Virus record (IMG/VR): IMGVR_UViG_3300025102_000033
Coordinates: 1 to 55,848 of that record
DNA from: a virus
Length of the DNA stretch: 55,848 bases
Reading direction: 5' to 3' (one strand)
The position numbers and the translations under genes are program-made. Each line of letters begins with the position of its first letter. Positions within the stretch are counted from its first letter, which is position 1. The notes beneath the pieces are model-generated. The model did not search any database and had not been told where the DNA came from. It saw nothing but the letters and a program-made list of their open reading frames with translations. Below are positions 6,547 through 11,439 of this stretch, piece after piece.

Positions 6547-6612
6547 GTGGTGTCTTGAGAGGGTATTCGGAGTGTCTTTGTAGATACTTTGGAGTGTCTT
6601 TAAGTATCTCAT
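6547..6612 (+). repeat. 22-bp tandem repeat, three imperfect units
   Basis: GTGTCTT occurs at 6550, 6572 and 6594, spaced exactly 22 nt, about two helical turns. Units 2 and 3 share GGAGTGTCTTT; unit 1 is more diverged. The phasing suggests protein binding to one DNA face, iteron- or operator-like. Confidence 0.55.
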
Positions 6613-6662
6613 AAAGGTCAGATCTTATGTTCTTTTAATCTTATAAAGGGTCAGATCTTATG
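6611..6662 (+). repeat. Direct repeat around an AGATCT palindrome, two copies
   Basis: ATAAAGGTCAGATCTTATG at 6611-6629 and ATAAAGGGTCAGATCTTATG at 6643-6662 differ only by one inserted G and are 32 nt apart. Each contains the palindrome AGATCT. Role unknown. Confidence 0.6.
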
Positions 6663-6763
6663 CAAGTTTAGCGAGCGTATCATGGAGAGCGCGGTTTGTC
6701 AACCCACAGGGCGCAAAATTTTTCTCGACGAGATACAAAATGTAATATAAAGACATCTTATAG

Positions 6764-6771
6764 TATAAATA
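6764..6771 (+). promoter_or_regulatory. T4-type late promoter match
   Basis: Exact TATAAATA inside the inverted-repeat cluster, about 95 nt upstream of the ORF at 6867. It could give late expression of the small genes that otherwise follow the sigma-70 promoter. Confidence 0.45.
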
Positions 6772-6805
6772 TATTGATTCGATGAATCTCGACGAGACAT
6801 CATAC

Positions 6806-6834
6806 TTGACACTCGACGAGATATCTGTTATACT
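6806..6834 (+). promoter_or_regulatory. Near-consensus sigma-70 promoter with embedded operator-like repeat
   Basis: TTGACA (6806-6811), 17-bp spacer, TATACT (6829-6834). The spacer contains CTCGACGAGA (6812-6821). This should be a strong host-polymerase early promoter. It drives the small-gene block starting at 6867, and a repressor binding the embedded dyad would block it. Confidence 0.75.
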
Positions 6835-6866
6835 CATATCATAATCATCCAATCTCGACGAGAACC

Positions 6867-7037
6867 ATGAACGATTACGAAACATCATACATATGGGACT
6901 ACGAGATGTCATGCCATGATTATCTCGACGAGACATATGCATATCATAATGTGTCACCATACACATATGATCTAGACGACGAGTATGCACGAGATAGCAC
7001 AGACTATCAGGCACTTGCATACAGACATTATGCATGA
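6867..7037 (+). CDS. Tyrosine-rich acidic small protein, 56 aa
   Basis: ATG 6867 is about 25 nt downstream of the expected start of the 6806-6834 promoter. The product starts MNDYETSYIWDYEMSCHDYL and contains DLDDEYARD and DYQALAYRHYA. About ten Tyr and many Asp/Glu make it highly acidic. One CTCGACGAGA repeat encodes its LDE at residues 20-22. No family recognised. The frame could be fortuitous, but its place directly after a strong promoter and before a recognised gene supports it. Confidence 0.45.
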   Translation: MNDYETSYIWDYEMSCHDYLDETYAYHNVSPYTYDLDDEYARDSTDYQALAYRHYA

Positions 7038-7067
7038 TACAATACGTAAACATCGCACGAGATTCCC

Positions 7068-7220
7068 ATGTATGCACACAAGCGCATTGTAAGTGTAACA
7101 TTAGACATCGAATGTTATGAAGACCTCGACCTCAAGATGCTGGATTGGCGAGAAATCCTAGATCTTCAAGGTGACGAGAACGTCGATGTTAGCATCAAGG
7201 AGACTGCAGACGTATACTAG
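7068..7220 (+). CDS. Small conserved cyanophage protein, 50 aa
   Basis: It starts MYAHKRIVSVTLDIECYEDL, continues LKMLDWREILDLQGDENVDV and ends in IKETADVY. I recall closely similar short proteins in T4-like cyanophages; function unknown. It looks like a small beta-alpha fold with an acidic surface. It is probably transcribed from the 6806-6834 promoter. Its stop abuts the next GTGTGCCAG...CCACTAA promoter module. Confidence 0.75.
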   Translation: MYAHKRIVSVTLDIECYEDLDLKMLDWREILDLQGDENVDVSIKETADVY

Positions 7221-7278
7221 TGTGCCAGTTCGGAAACTGTCCACTAAATCCCCATGGGGGTCCAAAATCGTGTATTGT
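7221..7278 (+). promoter_or_regulatory. CCACTAA-type promoter module
   Basis: GTGTGCCAG..., then CCACTAA (7241-7247), then 25 nt to TATTGT (7273-7278), 29 nt before the ATG at 7308. CAGTT (7227-7231) and AACTG (7235-7239) form a small inverted repeat just before CCACTAA. There is no TTGACA-like -35. Confidence 0.55.
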
Positions 7279-7307
7279 AGTTTCAGTTGAGAAATTTGTT
7301 TTCTTAA

Positions 7308-7484
7308 ATGAACACTTTCGTCCCTAATCCTCATCTGGAAATGTTAATGAGTCGTGAGCAGTTAATGGAAGATATTGACTGCATTGTTGATGGTGAACTT
7401 AGTGGCATTATTTCTCAGGAATTGAGTGATGAATTGGTGCGGCGTCTATGTGATGCAGTCTGCCGCAATTTCCCTGCTAAGTAA
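7308..7484 (+). CDS. Small conserved cyanophage protein, 58 aa
   Basis: The product contains MSREQLMEDIDCIVDGELSG and then ISQELSDELVRRLCDAVCRN, a largely helical small protein. I recognise it as a recurrent cyanophage early family without known function. The three Cys are spaced for possible metal or disulfide use but form no clear motif. The gene sits alone between two promoter modules of the same type. Confidence 0.75.
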   Translation: MNTFVPNPHLEMLMSREQLMEDIDCIVDGELSGIISQELSDELVRRLCDAVCRNFPAK

Positions 7485-7488
7485 CAAG

Positions 7489-7550
7489 AATGTGTGCCAG
7501 TCGTAGAGGTGTCCACTAATCTCCCCACTGGCACCAAAATCGTGTATTGT
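7489..7550 (+). promoter_or_regulatory. CCACTAA-type promoter module
   Basis: GTGTGCCAGT..., CCACTAA (7513-7519), 25 nt, TATTGT (7545-7550), 23 nt before the ATG at 7574. The segment AAAATCGTGTATTGTA is identical to the module at 7221-7278. Confidence 0.55.
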
Positions 7551-7573
7551 ATTACAAGTTGAGAAATTCACTC

Positions 7574-7708
7574 ATGTTTGATGAACTTTGGTCTGAAATC
7601 GCTGATGCTCCCGGTGAGATCTTCGATGTGATTGAATACAAAGAAGAATGGGAGAAAGAAGATAAATTCGATGTTGAAGAGTACATTAAAGGAAACACCG
7701 ACTACTGA
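7574..7708 (+). CDS. Small acidic protein, 44 aa
   Basis: It starts MFDELWSEIADAPGEIFDVI and continues with YKEEWEKEDKFDVEEYIKGN. The charge is strongly negative with an amphipathic helical pattern. No family identified. It follows a CCACTAA promoter module and leads a run of three tightly spaced genes (next ATG 5 nt after its stop). Confidence 0.6.
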   Translation: MFDELWSEIADAPGEIFDVIEYKEEWEKEDKFDVEEYIKGNTDY

Positions 7709-7713
7709 AAACA

Positions 7714-7872
7714 ATGAACGAACAACTGCAATCTCAGGCAATTGAAGTGATGGAACTGATTGAAGATTCCGTCGAACATATTTGCACTGAAAACCTCCTA
7801 AGTGGAGAGAAAGTGTGGACAATGATTGCTGCACTTGCTGATGCCAAACTTGAAGAATTTCCTGAAAACTAA
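7714..7872 (+). CDS. Small helical protein, 52 aa
   Basis: It starts MNEQLQSQAIEVMELIEDSV and ends in MIAALADAKLEEFPEN. It is predicted all-helical and acidic. Its TAA overlaps the ATG of the next gene (TAATG), which indicates coupled translation. Function unknown. Confidence 0.65.
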   Translation: MNEQLQSQAIEVMELIEDSVEHICTENLLSGEKVWTMIAALADAKLEEFPEN

Positions 7873-8108
7873 TGTCTTTCGTTTCCACCTTCGTTGACAC
7901 AAACTCCATGACTGATAACATCATCGACCGTGACAATCTGCAGGATGCTTATATCAGAGCACTGATTGATGGAATGGATTTTAAAACAATGGAAGCATTC
8001 GTTTATGACACAATCAATGAGAATCTTGAGAGTTATTCTATGAAAGAACTGATTGAGGAAGTTGAGAACTATGACCCCGAACTTCTGGAGGAAAGTAACA
8101 CAAACTGA
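7872..8108 (+). CDS. Small acidic hypothetical protein, 78 aa
   Basis: Coupled to the preceding gene by a 1-nt overlap. The sequence is helical with a repeated acidic pattern (TINENLESYSMKELIEEVEN, then DPELLEESN). No motif recognised. An early cyanophage protein by position. Confidence 0.7.
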   Translation: MSFVSTFVDTNSMTDNIIDRDNLQDAYIRALIDGMDFKTMEAFVYDTINENLESYSMKELIEEVENYDPELLEESNTN

Positions 8109-8147
8109 TCGGCCGCCCGTGGACGGTTGGATAGGTGGCACACATTT

Positions 8148-8176
8148 TTGGCACAGGGTCGGAAACCGTGTATTGT
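8148..8176 (+). promoter_or_regulatory. Sigma-70-type promoter TTGGCA-17-TATTGT
   Basis: TTGGCA (8148-8153), spacer 17, TATTGT (8171-8176). The upstream CACATTTTTGGCACAG is shared with the promoter at 8608-8636. The ATG at 8183 is only 6 nt after the -10, so that transcript would be nearly leaderless unless a later ATG is used. Confidence 0.65.
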
Positions 8177-8182
8177 AGATGC

Positions 8183-8416
8183 ATGAACAAAACCGACTCA
8201 ATGCACACCTACACCGACCCTTGCACCTATGCTCTGCAGGAGGACATGCGTCAACTAAAGGAAATGATTGCATCAGACCTCTCTCAGTACATGTGCGAAA
8301 TGATGCCTTCCATGAACGATTGCGTTGATTGGGTATGTGATCGTTTTGCAATTGATGCAACTGATGAACTGATTGATTTCGTTGCTGATTGTCACGATGA
8401 GTTCTTCGGTAACTAA
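8183..8416 (+). CDS. Small hypothetical protein, 77 aa, uncertain start
   Basis: The frame is open from 8135, but that segment is promoter DNA. Candidate starts are ATG 8183, ATG 8201 and ATG 8246 (the last with AGGAGG only 2 nt upstream). The core contains QLKEMIASDLSQYMCEMM and CVDWVCDRFAIDATDELIDF, and it ends CHDEFFGN. It is helical and acidic with five Cys. Function unknown. Confidence 0.65.
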   Translation: MNKTDSMHTYTDPCTYALQEDMRQLKEMIASDLSQYMCEMMPSMNDCVDWVCDRFAIDATDELIDFVADCHDEFFGN

Positions 8417-8451
8417 CACAAACCTCTCTGTCCTTAAGTAACACAAACATC

Positions 8452-8583
8452 ATGCGTATCTGTCTCTCTGCCATTGTCATCCTGCTGGGTGCGAATCTTC
8501 TCATTGATCTCCTGGATTCTGATATGGTGCAAATCATGCAGGAGCGTAACGAAACAATCCAGCGCAGCATAGACCGGATGTGA
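8452..8583 (+). CDS. Small single-pass membrane protein, 43 aa
   Basis: It starts MRICLSAIVILLGANLLIDL, a Lys/Arg-start hydrophobic helix that could be a membrane anchor. A charged helical tail follows (MQERNETIQRSIDRM). The layout of a short N-terminal anchor with a cytoplasmic tail fits a phage inner-membrane peptide, but the function is unknown. It lies between two small genes of the early block. Confidence 0.6.
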   Translation: MRICLSAIVILLGANLLIDLLDSDMVQIMQERNETIQRSIDRM

Positions 8584-8607
8584 CAGTCGGATTAGTGTCA
8601 CACATTT

Positions 8608-8636
8608 TTGGCACAGGTCTCAAAATGCCCTATTGT
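8608..8636 (+). promoter_or_regulatory. Sigma-70-type promoter TTGGCA-17-TATTGT
   Basis: TTGGCA (8608-8613), 17-nt spacer, TATTGT (8631-8636), 27 nt before the ATG at 8664. It shares CACATTTTTGGCACAG with the promoter at 8148, so the pair looks duplicated. Confidence 0.7.
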
Positions 8637-8663
8637 AAAAGAGTCAAAGGAATTCAACCAACC

Positions 8664-8990
8664 ATGCGTAAGATCGAAACCCAGATGAACGAAGCAATCA
8701 CCGATCGCACCGATTGGGGAAAGGACAACACAAGGGTTGAAACGATCGACGGAGTTTCGAAGGTCTTCCTCCACGGGCATCTCATTGCTGAGATCGACGA
8801 CAATGCCATCATCCTGCGTGATGGTGGATATCAGAGCAACACCACTAAGAGCAGACTCAACGCAATCCTAGCAGAGCACGGATACTCTGGCGAAAGCGTG
8901 TTTCAAAAGAACTGGACTTGGTTCGTCCGTCTCTGGACTGGCACCGACTTCACCACCACCGAATTCCGTTCGGGTATGCGACTGGCATAG
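8664..8990 (+). CDS. Conserved phage hypothetical protein, 108 aa
   Basis: It starts MRKIETQMNEAITDRTDWGK. The core is VFLHGHLIAEIDDNAIILRD, GGYQSNTTKSRLNAIL and VFQKNWTWFVR. The TTKSRLNAIL block is a recurrent motif in small cyanophage and other phage proteins whose role is unknown. ATG 8664 is chosen because the open frame upstream (from GTG 8580) is promoter sequence. Confidence 0.75.
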   Translation: MRKIETQMNEAITDRTDWGKDNTRVETIDGVSKVFLHGHLIAEIDDNAIILRDGGYQSNTTKSRLNAILAEHGYSGESVFQKNWTWFVRLWTGTDFTTTEFRSGMRLA

Positions 8991-9002
8991 TGGCACACTG
9001 CC

Positions 9003-9032
9003 ACGGCAGAACGACCCCTGACCGACTATTGT
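9003..9032 (+). promoter_or_regulatory. Weak promoter with TATTGT -10
   Basis: TATTGT at 9027-9032, 24 nt before the ATG at 9057. ACGGCA (9003-9008) is a poor -35 at 18 nt spacing. The box matches the -10 used at 7273, 7545, 8171 and 8631. Confidence 0.4.
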
Positions 9033-9056
9033 AAGAAAACAAACGAACTGAACCAC

Positions 9057-9965
9057 ATGACAAAGATCCTTCACCTTGAGCACCCTGAAGACACCATCCT
9101 CACCGGTGACGATTTATTCCTTCAGTCGCTGCGCCTTAAGGGTGACCTCTCAGTGAAGGTTGACGGAGCACCTGCCATCGTATGGGGAACAAACCCTGCG
9201 ACCGGTAAGTTTTTTGTGGGCACCAAATCTGTCTTCAACAAAGTGAAGATTAAGATTAACGAATCTCATCAGGACATTGATGCAAACCACACCGGTGAGG
9301 TTGCTACTATTCTCCACAAATGTTTTGATTATTTGCCACGTAACGGCGGCATCATTCAGGGAGACTTTATCGGACTCGGTGGGTCTGATGAATACACACC
9401 GAACACAATCACCTATCAGTTCGATGGTATTGTAGATGCTGAAATCATCGTTGCTCCACATACACTTTACACGGCAGAATCTGACCTGCGTGATGCTGTG
9501 GCAGAACCAATGAGGTTCATCATCACCGACACAGTTTACTGTAAGTTCGTGTTTCCCAAGGCATACACTTGGTCCGGTGAATATAACTACGACCACACCG
9601 CGTTTGAGATGCCTCCAATCTTAGACTTGATTCGTCAGGTGTATGCTAAGACCACGTTCGTTACTAACAAGGAAGCAGAACAGATTAAGCGTAATGTGAA
9701 TAAGTCTATTCGCGAAGGTTATCCTATGACAAATGAGGATTTCCTGGGCAATGAGTCACTAATGCACCTCTACGGGTTGATGATAATTTTGAAAGAAGAG
9801 TTGATGTATCAGTGCCGCAATGTAGGTCCCAGGGCATTCATCGGGCAGGATGAAGTCTCTGCAGAGGGTTATGTCTACTCCACGACGTTAGGCACATATA
9901 AGTTGGTCGATCGTCGTCGCTTCAGTGTTGCTAACTTCAACAACACTAAGTTCACAGCAGTGTAA
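9057..9965 (+). CDS. Putative nucleotidyltransferase of the DNA/RNA ligase superfamily
   Basis: 302 aa. Motifs in order resemble covalent nucleotidyltransferases: LSVKVDGAPAIVWG (motif I KxDG, candidate AMP-accepting Lys34), IIQGDFIG (motif III-like, about 99-106), ITYQFDGIV (IIIa-like), SAEGYVYS (motif IV, Glu270) and TYKLVDRRRF (motif V, Lys282). A segment of about 140 residues separates IIIa from IV, unlike compact T4 Rnl-type ligases. If active it would adenylylate itself and seal or cap nucleic-acid ends. It could also be a divergent, non-catalytic member. It is a single gene after a TATTGT promoter and before a hairpin. Confidence 0.6.
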   Translation: MTKILHLEHPEDTILTGDDLFLQSLRLKGDLSVKVDGAPAIVWGTNPATGKFFVGTKSVFNKVKIKINESHQDIDANHTGEVATILHKCFDYLPRNGGIIQGDFIGLGGSDEYTPNTITYQFDGIVDAEIIVAPHTLYTAESDLRDAVAEPMRFIITDTVYCKFVFPKAYTWSGEYNYDHTAFEMPPILDLIRQVYAKTTFVTNKEAEQIKRNVNKSIREGYPMTNEDFLGNESLMHLYGLMIILKEELMYQCRNVGPRAFIGQDEVSAEGYVYSTTLGTYKLVDRRRFSVANFNNTKFTAV

Positions 9966-9995
9966 GGATTAGCAGTCGTTCGTTAATACAGCAGT

Positions 9996-10014
9996 CCCCC
10001 CGTTTAAGGGGGGG
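9996..10014 (+). terminator. GC hairpin, possible terminator
   Basis: CCCCCC (9996-10001), a loop containing GTTTAA, then GGGGGGG (10008-10014), about 30 nt after the ligase-like gene. The downstream bases are CGTTTATAAAA, not a clean U-run, so termination efficiency is uncertain. Confidence 0.5.
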
Positions 10015-10130
10015 CGTTTATAAAACCGCATGACTCCCCTAACCTACAAAGGTTTCCAAGAGCACGATAAAAATTCAAGAGATATAAAAATTTTTTTCGC
10101 TATATAAAATCAAGTGTAGGGTTCGCGTAT

Positions 10131-10307
10131 ATGCAAAAAAATTCCGAGAAAATTTTTAGTGAAATAGAGGTCGATCCCGTAACCGGAGATTATCACATCA
10201 TAGTGCCAGAGATAATCTTAAATGAAATGCAATGGTACGAAGGCACCAAAATAAGATGGTTGGTGGACGGTAATGAGATTATTCTGACAGAAGAAAAGGA
10301 TTCTTGA
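10131..10307 (+). CDS. AbrB/MazE-like small DNA-binding protein, 58 aa
   Basis: The pattern EVDPVTGDYHIIVPEIILNE, then MQWYEGTKIRWLVDGNEIIL, reads like the swapped-hairpin AbrB/SpoVT fold: a central hydrophobic-V-P-x-x-(I/L)-L, a GT-x-I turn and a final strand. Similar short proteins occur in cyanophages. It could be a transcription regulator. Upstream (10070-10130) is AT-rich with TATATAAAAT but no clear promoter. Its stop codon lies within the TTGACA of the next promoter. Confidence 0.6.
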   Translation: MQKNSEKIFSEIEVDPVTGDYHIIVPEIILNEMQWYEGTKIRWLVDGNEIILTEEKDS

Positions 10308-10332
10308 CAACCGCTATATAATGTTGTATGAT
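10304..10332 (+). promoter_or_regulatory. Sigma-70 promoter TTGACA-17-TATGAT
   Basis: TTGACA (10304-10309), 17-nt spacer, TATGAT (10327-10332), 23 nt before the ATG at 10356. A second -10-like TATAAT at 10317-10322 lies too close to the -35 to pair with it. Confidence 0.75.
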
Positions 10333-10355
10333 TCGAAAGTAAAATCGTTATTCTT

Positions 10356-11111
10356 ATGGCAAAAGGATTTACTGTAAAGGCAAAATCGCCGGTTAAAAAA
10401 GCAGCACAAGAGTGGGACTACGACAAGGCAAAAGAAATGGTAAGGGGCAAGGCAATTGTCTTCTGTTTGCCAGGTCGCGGAGTTTCATATACATACTTGA
10501 AGAATTTTGTACAACTTTGCTTTGACTTGGTGCAGTCAGGAGCAAGTATCCAGATTTCGCAGGATTATTCCTCCATGGTAAACTTTGCAAGATGCAAGTG
10601 CCTTGGTGCTAATGTATTGCGTGGTCCGGATCAATTGCCATGGGACGGAAAATTAAAATATGATTATCAGTTGTGGATTGACAGCGATATTGTGTTTAAT
10701 ACTGAAAAATTCTGGCAATTGATTCTCATGGATCAAGACATTGCATCTGGATGGTATGCAACAGAGGATGGCAGAACGACCTCAGTGGCACACTGGATGG
10801 ACGAGGACGACTTCCGCAACAATGGTGGAGTCATGAACCATGAAACAGTTGAAAGCATCTCCAAGCGCAAATCTCCATTCACCGTAGACTATGCCGGATT
10901 TGGGTGGTTGCTCATTAAGCACGGAGTCTGGGAGAATGAGGAGATGAAGTATCCTTGGTTTGCTCCGAAGATGCAAGTCTTCGAAAGTGGCGAAGTACAG
11001 GACATGTGTGGTGAGGATGTCTCATTCTGCCTTGATGCAAAAGAGGCAGGTTACGAAATCTGGTGCGATCCCCGTGTTCGCGTTGGTCACGAAAAGACAC
11101 GGGTTATTTGA
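10356..11111 (+). CDS. GT-A-type glycosyltransferase-like protein, 251 aa
   Basis: After a basic 25-residue head comes a Rossmann-like start (GKAIVFCLPGRGVSYTYLKN). YQLWIDSDIVF follows, with a DxD-type metal/nucleotide-sugar motif at about residues 109-111. CGEDVSFCLDAKEAGYEIWC carries the acidic catalytic-base region of GT-A enzymes, and RVGHEKT ends the domain. The likely role is transfer of a sugar to phage DNA, phage protein or a host glycan, which the sequence cannot decide. It is expressed from the strong sigma-70-type promoter at 10304-10332. Confidence 0.7.
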   Translation: MAKGFTVKAKSPVKKAAQEWDYDKAKEMVRGKAIVFCLPGRGVSYTYLKNFVQLCFDLVQSGASIQISQDYSSMVNFARCKCLGANVLRGPDQLPWDGKLKYDYQLWIDSDIVFNTEKFWQLILMDQDIASGWYATEDGRTTSVAHWMDEDDFRNNGGVMNHETVESISKRKSPFTVDYAGFGWLLIKHGVWENEEMKYPWFAPKMQVFESGEVQDMCGEDVSFCLDAKEAGYEIWCDPRVRVGHEKTRVI

Positions 11112-11113
11112 CA

Positions 11114-11281
11114 ATGACACGTCAAGAATTTCACAGAATTCTTGTGAATGGAAAAATTCTTTATGATCGTTTAGGTATGACAGAATTTTTCGATAGAATG
11201 GATGACCTTGCAATTGAATATTATCAAACAGGTCATCCAGATCCAGGTAGCATTACAACTGAAATTATTACAGAGGACTAG
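11114..11281 (+). CDS. Small hypothetical protein, 55 aa
   Basis: ATG 11114 is 2 nt after the glycosyltransferase stop. The frame is open further upstream, but only inside that gene. The product starts MTRQEFHRILVNGKILYDRL and continues with FFDRMDDLAIEYYQTGHPDP, a small helical protein. I do not know its role. It is co-transcribed with the glycosyltransferase gene. Confidence 0.65.
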   Translation: MTRQEFHRILVNGKILYDRLGMTEFFDRMDDLAIEYYQTGHPDPGSITTEIITED

Positions 11282-11287
11282 TACATT

Positions 11288-11437
11288 ATGGCAGTAAGAT
11301 CAAAAGTCGGACTCAATGGTGAACAAAACATTCAACCGACTCCGAAAAAAACTCGTCAAGGTAAAGGTAAGCACACGAAGTATGCCGCAACATCGCGTAA
11401 CTCGGCTCGTAAGAGGTATCGTGGACAGGGAAGTTAA
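11288..11437 (+). CDS. Small basic protein, 49 aa
   Basis: A very basic peptide starting MAVRSKVGLNGEQNIQPTPK, containing KTRQGKGKHTKYAATSRNSA and ending in KRYRGQGS. About 13 Lys/Arg and disorder-promoting residues suggest nucleic-acid or ribosome binding. I recall near-identical short proteins in cyanophages. It lies between two tightly spaced genes. Function unknown. Confidence 0.75.
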   Translation: MAVRSKVGLNGEQNIQPTPKKTRQGKGKHTKYAATSRNSARKRYRGQGS

Positions 11438-11439
11438 GT

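Larger units (their letters stand above)
6485..6866 (+). other. Gene-free, repeat-rich intergenic region
   Basis: About 380 nt without a convincing gene. It holds two perfect TATAAATA boxes (6499-6506, 6764-6771), a three-copy 22-bp tandem repeat (6547-6612), a two-copy direct repeat around AGATCT (6611-6662), the first four TCTCGACGAGA-type inverted repeats and a near-consensus sigma-70 promoter (6806-6834). It separates the oxygenase/adhesin block from the small early-gene block. Confidence 0.7.
6723..6933 (+). repeat. Cluster of five TCTCGACGAGA inverted repeats
   Basis: TCTCG-A-CGAGA, with 5-bp arms around one base, occurs at 6723-6733, 6787-6797, 6853-6863 and 6923-6933. A copy with one arm base changed (ACTCGACGAGA) lies at 6811-6821. 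The copy at 6811 lies in the spacer of the sigma-70 promoter at 6806-6834. The copies at 6787 and 6853 flank that promoter, and the copy at 6923 lies inside a small ORF. The irregular spacing excludes a CRISPR array and suggests operator sites. Confidence 0.7.

Noticed and set aside
6723-6933. CRISPR array from the repeated CTCGACGAGA
   Set aside because: Repeats are only 11 nt and spacings are irregular (24-70 nt); no cas genes nearby.
6658-7101. Minus-strand open frame of 147 codons over the inverted-repeat cluster
   Set aside because: His/Met/Cys-rich composition without a family, antisense to the small genes and promoter; the palindromic repeats keep both strands open by chance.
7869-8570. 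Long open frame on the minus strand, 233 codons
   Set aside because: It lies antisense to four compact + strand genes and their promoters, and its product is Arg/Cys/Ser-rich without any domain pattern; a shadow frame.
10304-10322. Promoter TTGACA with TATAAT at 10317
   Set aside because: Spacing is only 7 nt; the correct partner of this -35 is TATGAT at 10327.
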